Shown piece after piece: positions 35,965-45,222 of a stretch of DNA of 64,000 nucleotides. The position numbers and the translations under genes were made by a program. The DNA comes from an uncultured Pseudomonas sp. (GTDB taxonomy: Bacteria; Pseudomonadota; Gammaproteobacteria; Pseudomonadales; Pseudomonadaceae), in the NCBI RefSeq assembly GCF_913777995.1, contig NZ_CAJYVE010000014.1, forward strand, positions 1 to 64,000, given 5' to 3'. Under the pieces are notes generated by a model that was given only the letters and a program-made list of their open reading frames with translations, was not told the origin of the DNA and ran no database searches. Every line of letters starts with the position of its first letter. Position 1 is the stretch's first letter.

Positions 35965-36573
35965 ATGAGCCCCCCACCCGTCCTGACCCGCCCGCAATTG
36001 CGTCGCCAACTGCGCCAGGCCCGCAGAGCCCTGAGCCAGAGCCAGCAACGTGATGCTGCACGCGACCTGTACCGCCAGCTGGCCCAGCACCCGCTGTTCC
36101 GCCGCGCCCGGCATGTCTCGCTGTACCTGGCCAATGACGGGGAAATCGACCCGCGCTGGCTGATGCGCGCAGCCCAACGTCGCGGCAAGGCCACCTACCT
36201 GCCAGTGCTGAACGCCTGGCCACGGACGAAAATGGTGTTCCAGCGGGTGCACCGGGGTGAAGCCCTGCGAGCGAACCGCTTCGGCATTCCGGAACCGCGC
36301 ATCGACCGCTCGAGACAGCGTCCAGTATGGGCGCTGGACCTGGTTCTGCTGCCCCTGGTGGGCTTCGACGAACAGGGCGGTCGATTGGGCATGGGGGGTG
36401 GTTTCTACGACCGCAGCCTGGCTTATCGCAGCCGCCGCAAGACCTGGCGCAAGCCGGTATTGCTCGGGCTGGCCCATGAATGTCAGAAAGTCGAGCGCCT
36501 GGCGATGGCCAGTTGGGATATCCCGCTGCTGGGCACGGTCTCGGACAAGCGCTGGTACTTGGCCCGGGCCTGA
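35965..36573 (+). CDS. fthC: 5-formyltetrahydrofolate cyclo-ligase
   Basis: A 202-residue ATP-dependent enzyme that turns 5-formyl-THF into 5,10-methenyl-THF. Motifs: basic N-terminus RPQLRRQLRQARRALSQSQQ, WPRTKMVFQRVHRGEAL, and the ATP/folate loop GGRLGMGGGFYDRSLAYRS. The ATG at 35965 is preferred to a 17-codon extension into the 6S RNA gene. Following 6S RNA, as in E. coli ssrS-ygfA, it is probably cotranscribed with it. Confidence 0.94.
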   Translation: MSPPPVLTRPQLRRQLRQARRALSQSQQRDAARDLYRQLAQHPLFRRARHVSLYLANDGEIDPRWLMRAAQRRGKATYLPVLNAWPRTKMVFQRVHRGEALRANRFGIPEPRIDRSRQRPVWALDLVLLPLVGFDEQGGRLGMGGGFYDRSLAYRSRRKTWRKPVLLGLAHECQKVERLAMASWDIPLLGTVSDKRWYLARA

Positions 36574-36595
36574 TGCTTACCAATCGAACCGAGTA

Positions 36596-36673
36596 GCAGC
36601 GGCTTCAGCCGCGAATGGGCAGTAAATCAGCGCATCTGCTGTGAGCGGGCGGTCTTCGTGGCTGAAGCCGCGT
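36596..36673. repeat. REP-like inverted pair downstream of fthC
   Basis: GCGGCTTCAGCCGCGAA and TTCGTGGCTGAAGCCGCG oppose each other across about 40 bp, a BIME-like arrangement between fthC and the small membrane-protein gene. Confidence 0.75.
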
Positions 36674-36696
36674 TCACCGACTGACCCCAGGACGGC

Positions 36697-36843
36697 TCAG
36701 TTGCGGCTCACGCCCTTCTGCTGAGCGACGTGGACGGGCGCTTCAGTCTTGTTGGACCAGAGACTCTGCGCATAACCGGTGGTCACGATACCCAAGCCGA
36801 ACAAGAAAACGAGAATCCAGAGAAGATCCGGCTTGCGATTCAT
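36697..36843 (-). CDS. 48-residue single-helix membrane protein
   Basis: The open frame encodes MNRKPDLLWILVFLFGLG and continues to a soluble tail ending KGVSRN. One hydrophobic helix covers residues 7-22, with a basic N-terminus placing the tail in the periplasm; alternatively it is a cleaved signal (GYAQS). A strong GGAGGG ribosome site sits seven bases before the ATG, good evidence that it is real. Function unknown; it lies between fthC and the EVE gene on the opposite strand. Confidence 0.75.
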   Translation of the reverse strand: MNRKPDLLWILVFLFGLGIVTTGYAQSLWSNKTEAPVHVAQQKGVSRN

Positions 36844-37020
36844 TGATTGCCCTCCTGCAGCAAATCAATACGTTGTCGGCAGCGATGTAGATGGTCGTGC
36901 AACAGCGGTAACTGAAAGGTGCGGCATTTTGCGATAACGTGATCCAGTACGCAAATCCTGACGTCAACCGGCTGTCGGTTTTGTCATTGCCTTGTTTTTT
37001 TCGTAACAGGAGTATGCAAC

Positions 37021-37470
37021 GTGGCCCACTGGCTGATGAAATCGGAGCCTGACGAGTTCTCGATCAGCGACCTGCAACGCCTGGGCACAGCCCGCTGGGA
37101 CGGGGTACGCAACTATCAGGCACGCAACTTTCTGCGTGCCATGAATGTAGGCGATGCGTTCTTCTTCTACCACTCCAGTTGCCCGGAACCCGGCATTGCC
37201 GGTATCGGCACCATCGCTCGCGCCGCCTACCCGGACCCTACGGCCCTGGACCCCGACAGCCATTACTTCGACGCCAAGGCCAGCGCGGAAAAGAACCCCT
37301 GGAGCGCCATCGACGTTGCTTTCGAGAGCCTCTTCACCCAAGTGCTGGGGCTGGGTTACCTGAAACAGCAGAGCGCACTGGAACAGTTGCCGCTGGTGCA
37401 AAAGGGCAGCCGCCTGTCGGTGATGCCGGTGACCGCCGAACAGTGGGCGGCCATTGTCGCCCTGCGCTGA
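37021..37470 (+). CDS. EVE domain protein
   Basis: A 149-residue protein formed by one EVE domain, a PUA-related fold that binds modified bases. It starts MAHWLMKSEPDEFSISDLQR, with WDGVRNYQARNFLRAM and FFYHSSCPEPGIAGIG as further signatures. The start is GTG at 37021, with AGGAG eight bases ahead; a nearer ATG is out of frame. The substrate, a modified nucleotide in RNA or DNA, is not known. Convergent with the FliL-like gene, six bases apart. Confidence 0.92.
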   Translation: MAHWLMKSEPDEFSISDLQRLGTARWDGVRNYQARNFLRAMNVGDAFFFYHSSCPEPGIAGIGTIARAAYPDPTALDPDSHYFDAKASAEKNPWSAIDVAFESLFTQVLGLGYLKQQSALEQLPLVQKGSRLSVMPVTAEQWAAIVALR

Positions 37471-37476
37471 ACGCCT

Positions 37477-37887
37477 TTACTGGGCGATCAGGTTATTGAA
37501 CAGCAGGTCTTCGACATAGGGCTGCCCCTCTTCGGTGGTCAACACCTGCTGAACCTGCTTGAGCGCTTCCTGACGCAGCTTTTCCTTGGCATCGGCGCTG
37601 CTCATGCTCTCGACGGTCTGCTGGGAGAACAGCGCCACCAGTTGATTGCGAATCAGGGGATCATTGCGCTTGACCGCAGCCTGGGCCTCGGTGCCGGTCA
37701 CGCGCAGGGCGATGTCGGCCTTGTAGACGCGCAGCTTGGGGCCGCCATCCAGGGCGTAGTTGCCAACGAACGGTGGCGCGAGGGTCACATAGGCTGGCTT
37801 GGGCTCAGCCGATTCTTCCTTCTTTTCCTCGGCCTGCGCCAGGGCGGGCAAGGTCAAAGCCAGCAACATCAGGATCCACGCTTTCAC
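37477..37887 (-). CDS. FliL-like exported protein
   Basis: A 136-residue protein with a signal peptide (MKAWILMLLALTLPALAQA) followed by an acidic linker and a FliL-type domain (YVTLAPPFVGNYAL, LRNQ-like IRNQLVALFSQQ). Unlike flagellar FliL it has a cleavable signal instead of a membrane anchor and sits away from flagellar genes, so a flagellar role is doubtful. Convergent with the EVE gene. Confidence 0.8.
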   Translation of the reverse strand: MKAWILMLLALTLPALAQAEEKKEESAEPKPAYVTLAPPFVGNYALDGGPKLRVYKADIALRVTGTEAQAAVKRNDPLIRNQLVALFSQQTVESMSSADAKEKLRQEALKQVQQVLTTEEGQPYVEDLLFNNLIAQ

Positions 37888-38104
37888 AATCCACTCCTCA
37901 ATTCGATTTGCCCGCGCCGCGCCAGGCCGGTCGCCCGGGGCGAGCGCCGCAGCGACACGCAGTGTAGCGCCAATCCGGCTGCCAGACCCAGCACAGGCCT
38001 GGCATGAATCCGGACTACTCAGAGCTTATCGGCCAAACGCGCAAAAGGAATAGGTCGACGGCGTCACGCTGCGTGCAAGCTGGCGCACCACCGAAGTGCG
38101 AACA

Positions 38105-38120
38105 TGTTCACAAATGAACA
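38105..38120. promoter_or_regulatory. Palindromic operator candidate upstream of glpT
   Basis: TGTTCA-CAAA-TGAACA is a perfect 6-bp inverted repeat around four bases, 105 bp before glpT. The cognate regulator (GlpR or another) is not established from sequence. Confidence 0.5.
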
Positions 38121-38167
38121 AAAACGAAAAAAATTTGGCTCCAAACGTCCGGAGGCACTGCTTTTTT

Positions 38168-38185
38168 CTGTAACGAAAATGTAAC
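38168..38185 (+). promoter_or_regulatory. Pho-box-like direct repeat upstream of glpT
   Basis: CTGTAAC-GAAA-ATGTAAC repeats with the 11-bp spacing of a PhoB site (consensus CTGTNAN, 4-bp A/T-rich spacer). It lies about 40 bp before the start codon, where a -35 would be. Confidence 0.5.
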
Positions 38186-38224
38186 ATTCACTTTCGCAAA
38201 AAGAACAAGAACCGGAGCATCTTC

Positions 38225-39574
38225 ATGTTTGCGTTTTTCCGTCCCGCCCCACACCGCGCGCCCCTGCCCGAAGAGCAGGTCGACAGCACCTACCGTCGCC
38301 TGCGCTGGCAGATCTTCGCCGGCATCTTCATTGGCTATGCCGGTTACTACCTGCTGCGCAAGAACTTCTCGCTGGCCATGCCCTACCTCATCGAAGAGGG
38401 CTATACCCGCGGCCAGCTGGGGGTGGCGATGTCGGCCATCGCCATCGCCTACGGCCTGTCGAAGTTCCTCATGGGCCTGGTCTCCGACCGCTCCAACCCA
38501 CGCTACTTCCTGCCCTTCGGCCTGCTGGTCTCGGCCGGAGTGATGTTCATCTTCGGCTTCGCGCCTTGGGCCACGTCCAGCGTGACCATCATGTTCATCC
38601 TGCTGTTCATCAATGGCTGGGCACAGGGCATGGGCTGGCCGCCCAGCGGGCGCACCATGGTGCACTGGTGGTCGCAGAAGGAACGCGGTGGCGTGGTGTC
38701 GGTATGGAACGTTGCGCACAACGTCGGTGGCGGCCTGATCGGCCCACTGTTCCTGCTCGGCCTGGGCTGGACCAACGACTGGCATGCGGCGTTCTACGTG
38801 CCGGCGGCGGTGGCTTTGCTGGTGGCGGTGTTCGCCTTCGCGACCATGCGCGACACCCCGCAATCGGTGGGCCTGCCGTCGATCGAGCAATACAAGAACG
38901 ATTACCCGGAAGGCTACGACGCCAGCCATGAAGAGGAATTCAGCACCAAGGAAATCTTCGTCAAGTACGTGCTGCGCAACAAGCTGCTGTGGTACATCGC
39001 CCTGGCCAACGTGTTCGTCTACCTGCTGCGCTACGGCGTACTCGACTGGGCGCCCACCTACCTCAAGGAAGCCAAGCACTTCACCGTCGATAAAAGTTCC
39101 TGGGCATATTTCCTCTACGAGTGGGCCGGCATTCCCGGCACCCTGCTGTGCGGCTGGATGTCGGACAAGATCTTCAAGGGTAATCGCGGCCTGACCGGCA
39201 TGGTGTTCATGTTCCTGGTGACCGTCGCCACCCTGGTCTACTGGCTGAACCCGGAAGGCAACCCGACCGTGGACATGATCGCCCTGGTGTCGATCGGCTT
39301 CCTGATCTACGGCCCGGTGATGCTGATCGGCTTGCAGGCCCTGGAACTGGCGCCGAAGAAAGCCGCGGGTACCGCCGCCGGCTTTACCGGCCTGTTCGGC
39401 TACCTCGGCGGATCGGTCGCAGCCAGCGCCGCCATCGGCTATACCGTGGACCACTTCGGCTGGGACGGCGGCTTTGTCCTGCTGGTGGGTTCGTGCATCC
39501 TGGCCATGGCCTTCCTGGCACCGACCCTGCGGCACAAGCAGGCTGCCAGCACCTCGCGTCCGGTCAAGGCCTGA
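38225..39574 (+). CDS. glpT: Glycerol-3-phosphate transporter GlpT
   Basis: A 449-residue MFS antiporter exchanging glycerol 3-phosphate for phosphate in the inner membrane, 12 helices. The N-terminal [20 protein letters not shown] contains the conserved Arg of the phosphate site, and [19 protein letters not shown] and [21 protein letters not shown] are organophosphate-antiporter signatures. It is also the usual entry route of fosfomycin. Single gene with regulatory candidates upstream; no glpQ or glpD adjacent. Confidence 0.95.
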   Translation: MFAFFRPAPHRAPLPEEQVDSTYRRLRWQIFAGIFIGYAGYYLLRKNFSLAMPYLIEEGYTRGQLGVAMSAIAIAYGLSKFLMGLVSDRSNPRYFLPFGLLVSAGVMFIFGFAPWATSSVTIMFILLFINGWAQGMGWPPSGRTMVHWWSQKERGGVVSVWNVAHNVGGGLIGPLFLLGLGWTNDWHAAFYVPAAVALLVAVFAFATMRDTPQSVGLPSIEQYKNDYPEGYDASHEEEFSTKEIFVKYVLRNKLLWYIALANVFVYLLRYGVLDWAPTYLKEAKHFTVDKSSWAYFLYEWAGIPGTLLCGWMSDKIFKGNRGLTGMVFMFLVTVATLVYWLNPEGNPTVDMIALVSIGFLIYGPVMLIGLQALELAPKKAAGTAAGFTGLFGYLGGSVAASAAIGYTVDHFGWDGGFVLLVGSCILAMAFLAPTLRHKQAASTSRPVKA

Positions 39575-39575
39575 T

Positions 39576-40241
39576 TCAGACCAGCGACCCGCAACGCCTG
39601 AGCCGCGCCTCCAGATTCCGGTCTGGCATGGCGTGGCTGCGCAACGCCTGGGCAGTCTGCTGCACGTAGTCGCGCGTGGTGCCGGAACGCCCGCTGGCGC
39701 AGGCCAGGACCTGGCTCAGCACACTGTCGGGCAGGTTGCCCGCGTAGCTGGGCAGGTGCCGCTCCAGCACGAAGCCCAAGGCCTGGATCTTGCGGCCATC
39801 GGCCAGCCGGCAACTGAGCCAGTGCGGCCGATACGATGGGTATGGCATCTCGCGTTTCCACAGCGCCAGCAACGACTCTTCCAGGCATTCATCGGCCAGG
39901 CGATAGGCGACGCCCGTGCAGGAACCACCGCGATCCAGGCCGAATACCAGCCCCGGCGCATCCGGCGTACCGCGATGCTCATGCGACCAGAGATACAGCC
40001 CGCGGTGGTAACCATGCACACGGGCGCGCTGGCGCTCCACGGTGGCGCACTCCGGGCGCCAGATCAACGAACCATAGGCGAACAGCCAGACCGGCCCGCC
40101 CTCATGCCGTTGCAGGGTAGCGTGCATCGAGGCCAGCAGTTGTTCGTGGGTCAGTTGCGGGCCGAGGTCGATGACCGGCGGATAAGTGAGGCCCAGGCCG
40201 TCGTGTACGGCTGCGGCGAGATCATTGACTGGATTACCCAT
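39576..40241 (-). CDS. chaC: Glutathione-specific gamma-glutamylcyclotransferase ChaC
   Basis: A 221-residue enzyme that splits glutathione to 5-oxoproline and cysteinylglycine. The substrate loop WLFAYGSLIWRPE and the catalytic Glu in LALWKREMPYPSY are visible, as is RVHGYHRGLYLWSHEHRG. The ATG at 40241 (MGNPVNDLAAAV) is preferred over a long extension. Convergent with glpT, one base apart. Confidence 0.92.
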   Translation of the reverse strand: MGNPVNDLAAAVHDGLGLTYPPVIDLGPQLTHEQLLASMHATLQRHEGGPVWLFAYGSLIWRPECATVERQRARVHGYHRGLYLWSHEHRGTPDAPGLVFGLDRGGSCTGVAYRLADECLEESLLALWKREMPYPSYRPHWLSCRLADGRKIQALGFVLERHLPSYAGNLPDSVLSQVLACASGRSGTTRDYVQQTAQALRSHAMPDRNLEARLRRCGSLV

Positions 40242-40578
40242 TGAGTCTCCCTGGCAAGTGCCTTGCCATGGCCAGCCGGTGCCGGGCATCTGGCGCCCGT
40301 CGGCCGACAGACCGGTGTCGCGGTAGCGATAGAGCGAAAAGAATCGAGCAGCCGCCAGTGAAACGATTCCGGCGGCCGGATCATACTGGCATGAAGCAAA
40401 ATCCAATCCAACCGCCTGGACCGTCTGGCGAAGCGCTAAGCACGCGGTTTTCAAGACCGATTGGCAATAATGCTCTGCGGGCAGGTCATAAGCGGGCTTG
40501 CTCGCGAAAGGACCAGGACATTCACTGCAGCGGCCATGAACAGGCGGGCGATTCACGGCCGAAGCCGCTTCAGGCCCG
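40242..40578. other. Intergenic region with a REP fragment
   Basis: 337 bp between chaC and the reductase gene. Holds a lone REP half (GCGGGCTTGCTCGCG, 40492-40506) and no supported gene. Confidence 0.7.
40490..40510. repeat. Lone REP half-element
   Basis: GCGGGCTTGCTCGCGAAAG matches the 3' part of the REP core found in the 5.6-kb array, without an inverted partner. Confidence 0.65.
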
Positions 40579-41544
40579 TCAGCGAGGGGCGTAGGCGAAT
40601 ACGTCGGCGCGCATGCGGTGGGCGTCCATGCCCGCTTCGACCAGCGCCTCAAGGGTGGCATACACCATCGCGGGCGAGCCGCTGGCGTAGACATGCACCT
40701 GAGAAAGGTCGGCGATGTCTTCACGCACCGCCTCATGCAACAGGCCGCAACGCCCCTCCCAACCACAGAGGTCACTGACCACCTTGTGCAGATGCAGGTT
40801 GGGCAGCTGCTGCCAGGCGTCCCAATGGCGGATGACGTAGAAATCCTCGGGGCGGCGCACGCCCCAGTACAAGTGCACCGGATGGCGGAAGCCGCTGACG
40901 CGACAGTGTTCGATAAGGCTGTGCATCTGCGCCATGCCGGTGCCGGCAGCGATCAGTACCAACGGTCCATCCGGCAGCTCGGCCAGATGGGTATCACCGA
41001 ATGGCAGCTCGACCCGCGCCAGCCCGTCGCGCTGCAACTGCGCCAGCAGGGCCTGGGCACCGGCCTCGCGGGCCAGCACGTGCAGCTCCAGGTCACGCCC
41101 GGCATGCGGCGCGCTGGCCAGGGAGAACGCCGACTGGCCGCCGTCTTCACGTTCGAGCATCAGGTACTGCCCGGCGTGATAGCGCGGCGGTTTGCCCGCC
41201 GGGGCGCGCAGGCCGATGCGCCAGACATCGCCACCCACCGCGACACATTCACTGAGCTGGCAGGCCAGGCGCCGCACCGGCAGCTCGCCGTGGGCCAACA
41301 CGCCGTCCCAGAGCACCACGCAATCCTCCAGCGGCTGTGCCAGGCAGGTATACACCTCGCCATGGTCGTGCTCCTGACCGTCCTGGACCACGCGGCCTTC
41401 CACCAGCAGCGCCGCACAGACATGGCAGTTGCCATTGCGGCAGCTGTTCGGGCATTCGTAGCCCAGACGCTGTGCCGCCGCCAGGATGGCCTCACCGGGC
41501 AGGGTTTGCAGAATGGCGCCGGAGGGCTGCAGGGTTACACGCAT
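40579..41544 (-). CDS. Ferredoxin-flavin reductase fusion (CDP-6-deoxy-glucoseen reductase-like)
   Basis: A 321-residue NAD(P)H reductase. An N-terminal plant-type [2Fe-2S] domain with C-x4-C-x2-C in SCRNGNCHVC and a fourth Cys in YTCLAQP is fused to an FNR-type module: FAD loop YLMLEREDGGQSAFSLASAP, nucleotide loop LVLIAAGTGMAQMHSLIEH. The start overlaps the ubiD stop (TGATG). E. coli carries the flavin reductase gene fre next to ubiD; here the equivalent has a ferredoxin domain. Its role in sugar metabolism is unlikely in this context; electron supply for UbiD-linked flavin chemistry is the better guess. Confidence 0.85.
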   Translation of the reverse strand: MRVTLQPSGAILQTLPGEAILAAAQRLGYECPNSCRNGNCHVCAALLVEGRVVQDGQEHDHGEVYTCLAQPLEDCVVLWDGVLAHGELPVRRLACQLSECVAVGGDVWRIGLRAPAGKPPRYHAGQYLMLEREDGGQSAFSLASAPHAGRDLELHVLAREAGAQALLAQLQRDGLARVELPFGDTHLAELPDGPLVLIAAGTGMAQMHSLIEHCRVSGFRHPVHLYWGVRRPEDFYVIRHWDAWQQLPNLHLHKVVSDLCGWEGRCGLLHEAVREDIADLSQVHVYASGSPAMVYATLEALVEAGMDAHRMRADVFAYAPR

Positions 41545-43010
41545 CAATCGATTCCCAGCTGGTTCCAGATCTCGTCCACACGGCGTGTGGTCGCTTCATC
41601 CTTGACGATGGCACGCCCCCACTCGCGGCTGGTTTCGCCCGGCCACTTGTGGGTGGCGTCCAGGCCCATCTTCGAGCCCAGGCCGGACACCGGCGAGGCG
41701 AAATCGAGGTAGTCGATAGGGGTGTTGTCGATCATCACCGTGTCGCGCTTGGGGTCCATGCGCGTGGTGATGGCCCAGATGACGTCGTTCCAGTCCCGTG
41801 CATTGATATCGTCGTCGGTGACGATAACGAACTTGGTGTACATGAACTGTCGCAGGAACGACCACACACCCAGCATGACGCGCTTGGCGTGGCCGGGGTA
41901 CTGCTTCTTCATGGTCACCACCGCCATGCGGTACGAGCAGCCCTCGGGCGGCAGGTAGAAGTCGGTGATCTCCGGAAACTGCTTCTGCAGGATCGGCACG
42001 AACACTTCGTTGAGCGCCACGCCAAGAATTGCCGGCTCATCCGGCGGCCGGCCGGTGTAGGTGCTGTGGTAGATCGGCTTTTGCCGATGGGTGATTCGCT
42101 CGACGGTGAACACCGGAAAGCTGTCCACCTCGTTGTAGTAGCCCGTATGGTCGCCATAGGGGCCTTCGTCGGCCATCTCACCGGGATGAATCACGCCTTC
42201 GAGGACGATCTCGGCGCTGGCCGGCACCTGCAGGTCACTGCCCCGGCACTTGATCAGCTCGGTGCGGCTGTCACGCAGCAGGCCGGCGAAAGCGTATTCG
42301 GACAGGCTGTCCGGCACCGGCGTCACCGCGCCGAGAATGGTCGCCGGGTCGGCGCCCAGGGCTACGGCTACCGGGAACGGCTGGCCCGGATTCTTCGCGC
42401 ACCATTCCTTGTAGTCCAGCGCCCCACCCCGATGGCTCAGCCAGCGCATGATGACCTTGTTGCGGCCGATCACCTGCTGGCGATAGATGCCCAGGTTCTG
42501 GCGCTCCTTGTTCGGCCCGCGGGTGACGGTCAAACCCCAGGTGATCAGCGGCGCGACATCGCCAGGCCAGCAGGTCTGCACCGGCAGCAGGCCGAGGTCG
42601 ACGTCATCACCCTCGATGACCACTTCCTGGCAGGGCGCGTCCTTGACCACCTTGGGCGCCATGGCGATGACTTTCTTGAAAATCGGCAGCTTGGACCAGG
42701 CGTCCTTGAGCCCCTTGGGCGGCTCGGGCTCCTTGAGGAAGGCCAGCAGCTTGCCGATTTCGCGCAGCTCGGCGATGGATTCGGCGCCCATGCCCATGGC
42801 GACCCGCTCCGGCGTACCGAACAGGTTACCCAACACCGGCATGTCGAAGCCCACCGGTTTTTCGAAGAGCAGGGCCGGGCCCTTGGCTCGCAGGGTGCGG
42901 TCACAGATTTCAGTCATCTCCAGCACGGGGGAGATGGGCATCTGGATGCGTTTCAATTCTCCGCGCTGCTCAAGCTGCTGCACGAAGTCCCTAAGATCCT
43001 TGAATTTCAT
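41544..43010 (-). CDS. ubiD: 3-octaprenyl-4-hydroxybenzoate decarboxylase UbiD
   Basis: A 488-residue prenylated-FMN decarboxylase for ubiquinone synthesis. [20 protein letters not shown] is the family start, and [32 protein letters not shown] and [18 protein letters not shown] form the cofactor and metal site. The frame is open 32 codons upstream, but 43010 gives the correct start. It precedes the reductase gene and follows rho. Confidence 0.95.
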   Translation of the reverse strand: MKFKDLRDFVQQLEQRGELKRIQMPISPVLEMTEICDRTLRAKGPALLFEKPVGFDMPVLGNLFGTPERVAMGMGAESIAELREIGKLLAFLKEPEPPKGLKDAWSKLPIFKKVIAMAPKVVKDAPCQEVVIEGDDVDLGLLPVQTCWPGDVAPLITWGLTVTRGPNKERQNLGIYRQQVIGRNKVIMRWLSHRGGALDYKEWCAKNPGQPFPVAVALGADPATILGAVTPVPDSLSEYAFAGLLRDSRTELIKCRGSDLQVPASAEIVLEGVIHPGEMADEGPYGDHTGYYNEVDSFPVFTVERITHRQKPIYHSTYTGRPPDEPAILGVALNEVFVPILQKQFPEITDFYLPPEGCSYRMAVVTMKKQYPGHAKRVMLGVWSFLRQFMYTKFVIVTDDDINARDWNDVIWAITTRMDPKRDTVMIDNTPIDYLDFASPVSGLGSKMGLDATHKWPGETSREWGRAIVKDEATTRRVDEIWNQLGID

Positions 43011-43078
43011 TGACCCGGCCACTTTTACAAAGAGGTGCACATCGTACCTGCTCTGTGTAGAGGTGCCAGCGCACAGGC

Positions 43079-43107
43079 AAAAAAAATGGCGCCGCGAGGG
43101 CGCCATT
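43079..43107 (-). terminator. rho terminator
   Basis: AATGGCGCC and GGCGCCATT pair around GCGAG; on the minus strand a run of T (plus-strand A at 43079-43086) follows the stem. Confidence 0.9.
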
Positions 43108-43124
43108 TCCGATGAAACTGTCCG

Positions 43125-44384
43125 TTACTTGCGTTTCATGGACAGGAAGAATTCATCGTTGGTCTTGGTGGTCTTGAGCTTGTCGACCAGGAACTCGATG
43201 GCCGCCACTTCGTCCATCGGATGCAGCAGCTTGCGCAGGATCCACATGCGCTGCAGCTCGTCATCGGCGGTCAGCAGCTCTTCGCGGCGAGTGCCGGAAC
43301 GGTTGATGTTGATGGCCGGGAATACACGCTTCTCGGCGATCTTGCGATCCAGGGGCAGCTCCATGTTGCCGGTACCCTTGAACTCTTCGTAGATCACTTC
43401 ATCCATCTTCGAGCCGGTTTCGATCAGCGCGGTGGCGATGATGGTCAGCGAGCCGCCCTCCTCGATGTTACGCGCAGCACCGAAGAAACGCTTCGGCTTC
43501 TCCAGGGCGTGGGCGTCGACACCACCGGTCAGGACCTTGCCGGAACTCGGGATCACGGTGTTGTAGGCACGTGCCAGACGGGTGATCGAGTCGAGCAGGA
43601 TGACCACGTCCTTCTTGTGCTCGACCAGGCGCTTGGCCTTCTCGATGACCATCTCGGCGACCTGTACGTGACGGGTCGGCGGCTCGTCGAAGGTCGAGGC
43701 GACCACTTCGCCGCGCACGGTGCGCTGCATTTCGGTCACTTCCTCTGGACGCTCGTCGATCAGCAGCACGATCAGGTGGCATTCAGGGTTGTTGCGGGTG
43801 ATGTTGGCCGCGATGTTCTGCAGCATGATGGTCTTGCCCGCTTTCGGCGGGGCGACGATCAGGCCGCGCTGACCCTTGCCGATCGGAGCGCAGAGGTCGA
43901 TGACCCGGCCGGTGAGGTCTTCGGTGGAGCCGTTGCCGGCCTCCATCTTCAGGCGCTCGTTGGGGAACAGCGGCGTCAGGTTCTCGAACAGGATCTTGTT
44001 CTTGGCGTTCTCGGGGCGGTCGAAGTTGATCGAGTCGACCTTCAGCAGGGCGAAGTAACGCTCGCCTTCCTTCGGCGGGCGGATCTTGCCGACGATGGTG
44101 TCCCCGGTACGCAGGTTGAAACGGCGGATCTGGCTCGGCGAGACGTAGATATCGTCCGGGCCGGCCAGATAGGAAGCATCCGCAGAACGCAGAAAACCAA
44201 AGCCGTCCTGGAGGATCTCCAGCACGCCATCACCGGAGATCTCTTCACCGCTCTTGGCGTGCTTCTTGAGCAGGGAAAAAATCACATCCTGCTTGCGCGA
44301 ACGGGCCATATTTTCTATGCCCATCTGTTCGGCCATTTCGAGCAGATCGGTAATCGGCTTTTGCTTGAGTTCAGTCAGGTTCAT
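43125..44384 (-). CDS. rho: Transcription termination factor Rho
   Basis: A 419-residue hexameric RNA helicase that ends transcripts at C-rich sites. The N-terminal RNA-binding part has [19 protein letters not shown], and the motor has Walker [33 protein letters not shown], and QLVLLDSI-like [16 protein letters not shown]. Expected length. It is followed by its own terminator and divided from trxA by about 230 bp of leader, often used for autoregulation. Confidence 0.98.
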   Translation of the reverse strand: MNLTELKQKPITDLLEMAEQMGIENMARSRKQDVIFSLLKKHAKSGEEISGDGVLEILQDGFGFLRSADASYLAGPDDIYVSPSQIRRFNLRTGDTIVGKIRPPKEGERYFALLKVDSINFDRPENAKNKILFENLTPLFPNERLKMEAGNGSTEDLTGRVIDLCAPIGKGQRGLIVAPPKAGKTIMLQNIAANITRNNPECHLIVLLIDERPEEVTEMQRTVRGEVVASTFDEPPTRHVQVAEMVIEKAKRLVEHKKDVVILLDSITRLARAYNTVIPSSGKVLTGGVDAHALEKPKRFFGAARNIEEGGSLTIIATALIETGSKMDEVIYEEFKGTGNMELPLDRKIAEKRVFPAININRSGTRREELLTADDELQRMWILRKLLHPMDEVAAIEFLVDKLKTTKTNDEFFLSMKRK

Positions 44385-44574
44385 AGGGGAATGAGGTAAT
44401 CGTATATGAGGGGGAATTAAGCTAGGGCTTAATGAAACCGCGCCGCGGAGATGGCGAAAGGATCGCGTACTGAATCGAAAGGAGAGCGTCGGCGACGGCT
44501 AGCAGGGGGCAACGGGAAAGCCGTTGCGGGGCCGAATGTAACACCTGACCAGGGAAGCGTCTAGTATCGCGGCT
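44385..44574. other. rho 5' leader region
   Basis: About 190 bp between the rho start and the trxA terminator. AT/GC mixed, no gene seen. Rho is commonly autoregulated through such a leader, but no specific element was identified. Confidence 0.5.
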
Positions 44575-44601
44575 CAAAAAAAACCCCGCTGTTTGCGGGG
44601 T
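44575..44601 (-). terminator. trxA terminator
   Basis: ACCCCGC-TGTTT-GCGGGGT hairpin followed, on the minus strand, by a run of eight T. Confidence 0.9.
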
Positions 44602-44618
44602 CTTGAAGCGCTCGGGCG

Positions 44619-44948
44619 TTACAGGTTGGCGTCGATGAAAGCCGCCAGTTGCGACTTCGACAGCGCGCCGACCTTGGTGGCCTCGACATTGCCGTTCTTG
44701 AACAGCATCAGGGTCGGAATGCCGCGCACGCCGTGCTTGGCAGGGGTTTCCTGGTTTTCGTCGATGTTCAGCTTGGCGACGGTCAGCTTGCCTTCATAGG
44801 TGGCAGCGATGTCGTCCAGAACCGGAGCGATCATCTTGCAAGGGCCGCACCATTCAGCCCAGTAGTCAACCAGCACAGGGCCTTGAGCCTGGAGAACATC
44901 GGCTTCGAAGCTGGCGTCGGTGACGTGTTTGATCAGGTCGCTACTCAT
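44619..44948 (-). CDS. trxA: Thioredoxin TrxA
   Basis: A 109-residue disulfide reductase, cytosolic. The active site WCGPCKM is preceded by LVDYWAE, and the cis-Pro loop is [11 protein letters not shown]. The ATG at 44948 ([15 protein letters not shown]) is preferred over one eight codons upstream. The neighbour rho is a common pairing in gammaproteobacteria; ppx diverges on the other side. Confidence 0.97.
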   Translation of the reverse strand: MSSDLIKHVTDASFEADVLQAQGPVLVDYWAEWCGPCKMIAPVLDDIAATYEGKLTVAKLNIDENQETPAKHGVRGIPTLMLFKNGNVEATKVGALSKSQLAAFIDANL

Positions 44949-45222
44949 GGAATTCTCCGGGTTGCTAGGCAAAAAAACGTGCGTCCATCATAGCGGCACC
45001 GCTACCAATGCGGAAGCGCGGCGTCATTGACTGTGCCTATGAAGGAACGAGACAGAGGTTATAGCCCAAGGCCCTGCTGCCTCGCGATCGACCGGCGCTT
45101 GGCCGACGAATGACCTCACCCGCTTGCAAAGGCTCATCCGGCAGCCCTACGGGCAGCTGCGCGTTGGCGTCCGGCATGGATCGTGGCAGGATGGCGCGGT
45201 CATTGACCGGAATTTTCTGACC

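Larger units (their letters stand above)
37888..38224. other. Divergent region upstream of glpT and the FliL-like gene
   Basis: 337 bp without a gene. The half near glpT is AT-rich and contains the palindrome TGTTCACAAATGAACA (38105-38120) and a Pho-box-like direct repeat (38168-38185), plus several AACGAAAA words. GGAG at 38214 is the glpT ribosome site. Confidence 0.75.
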
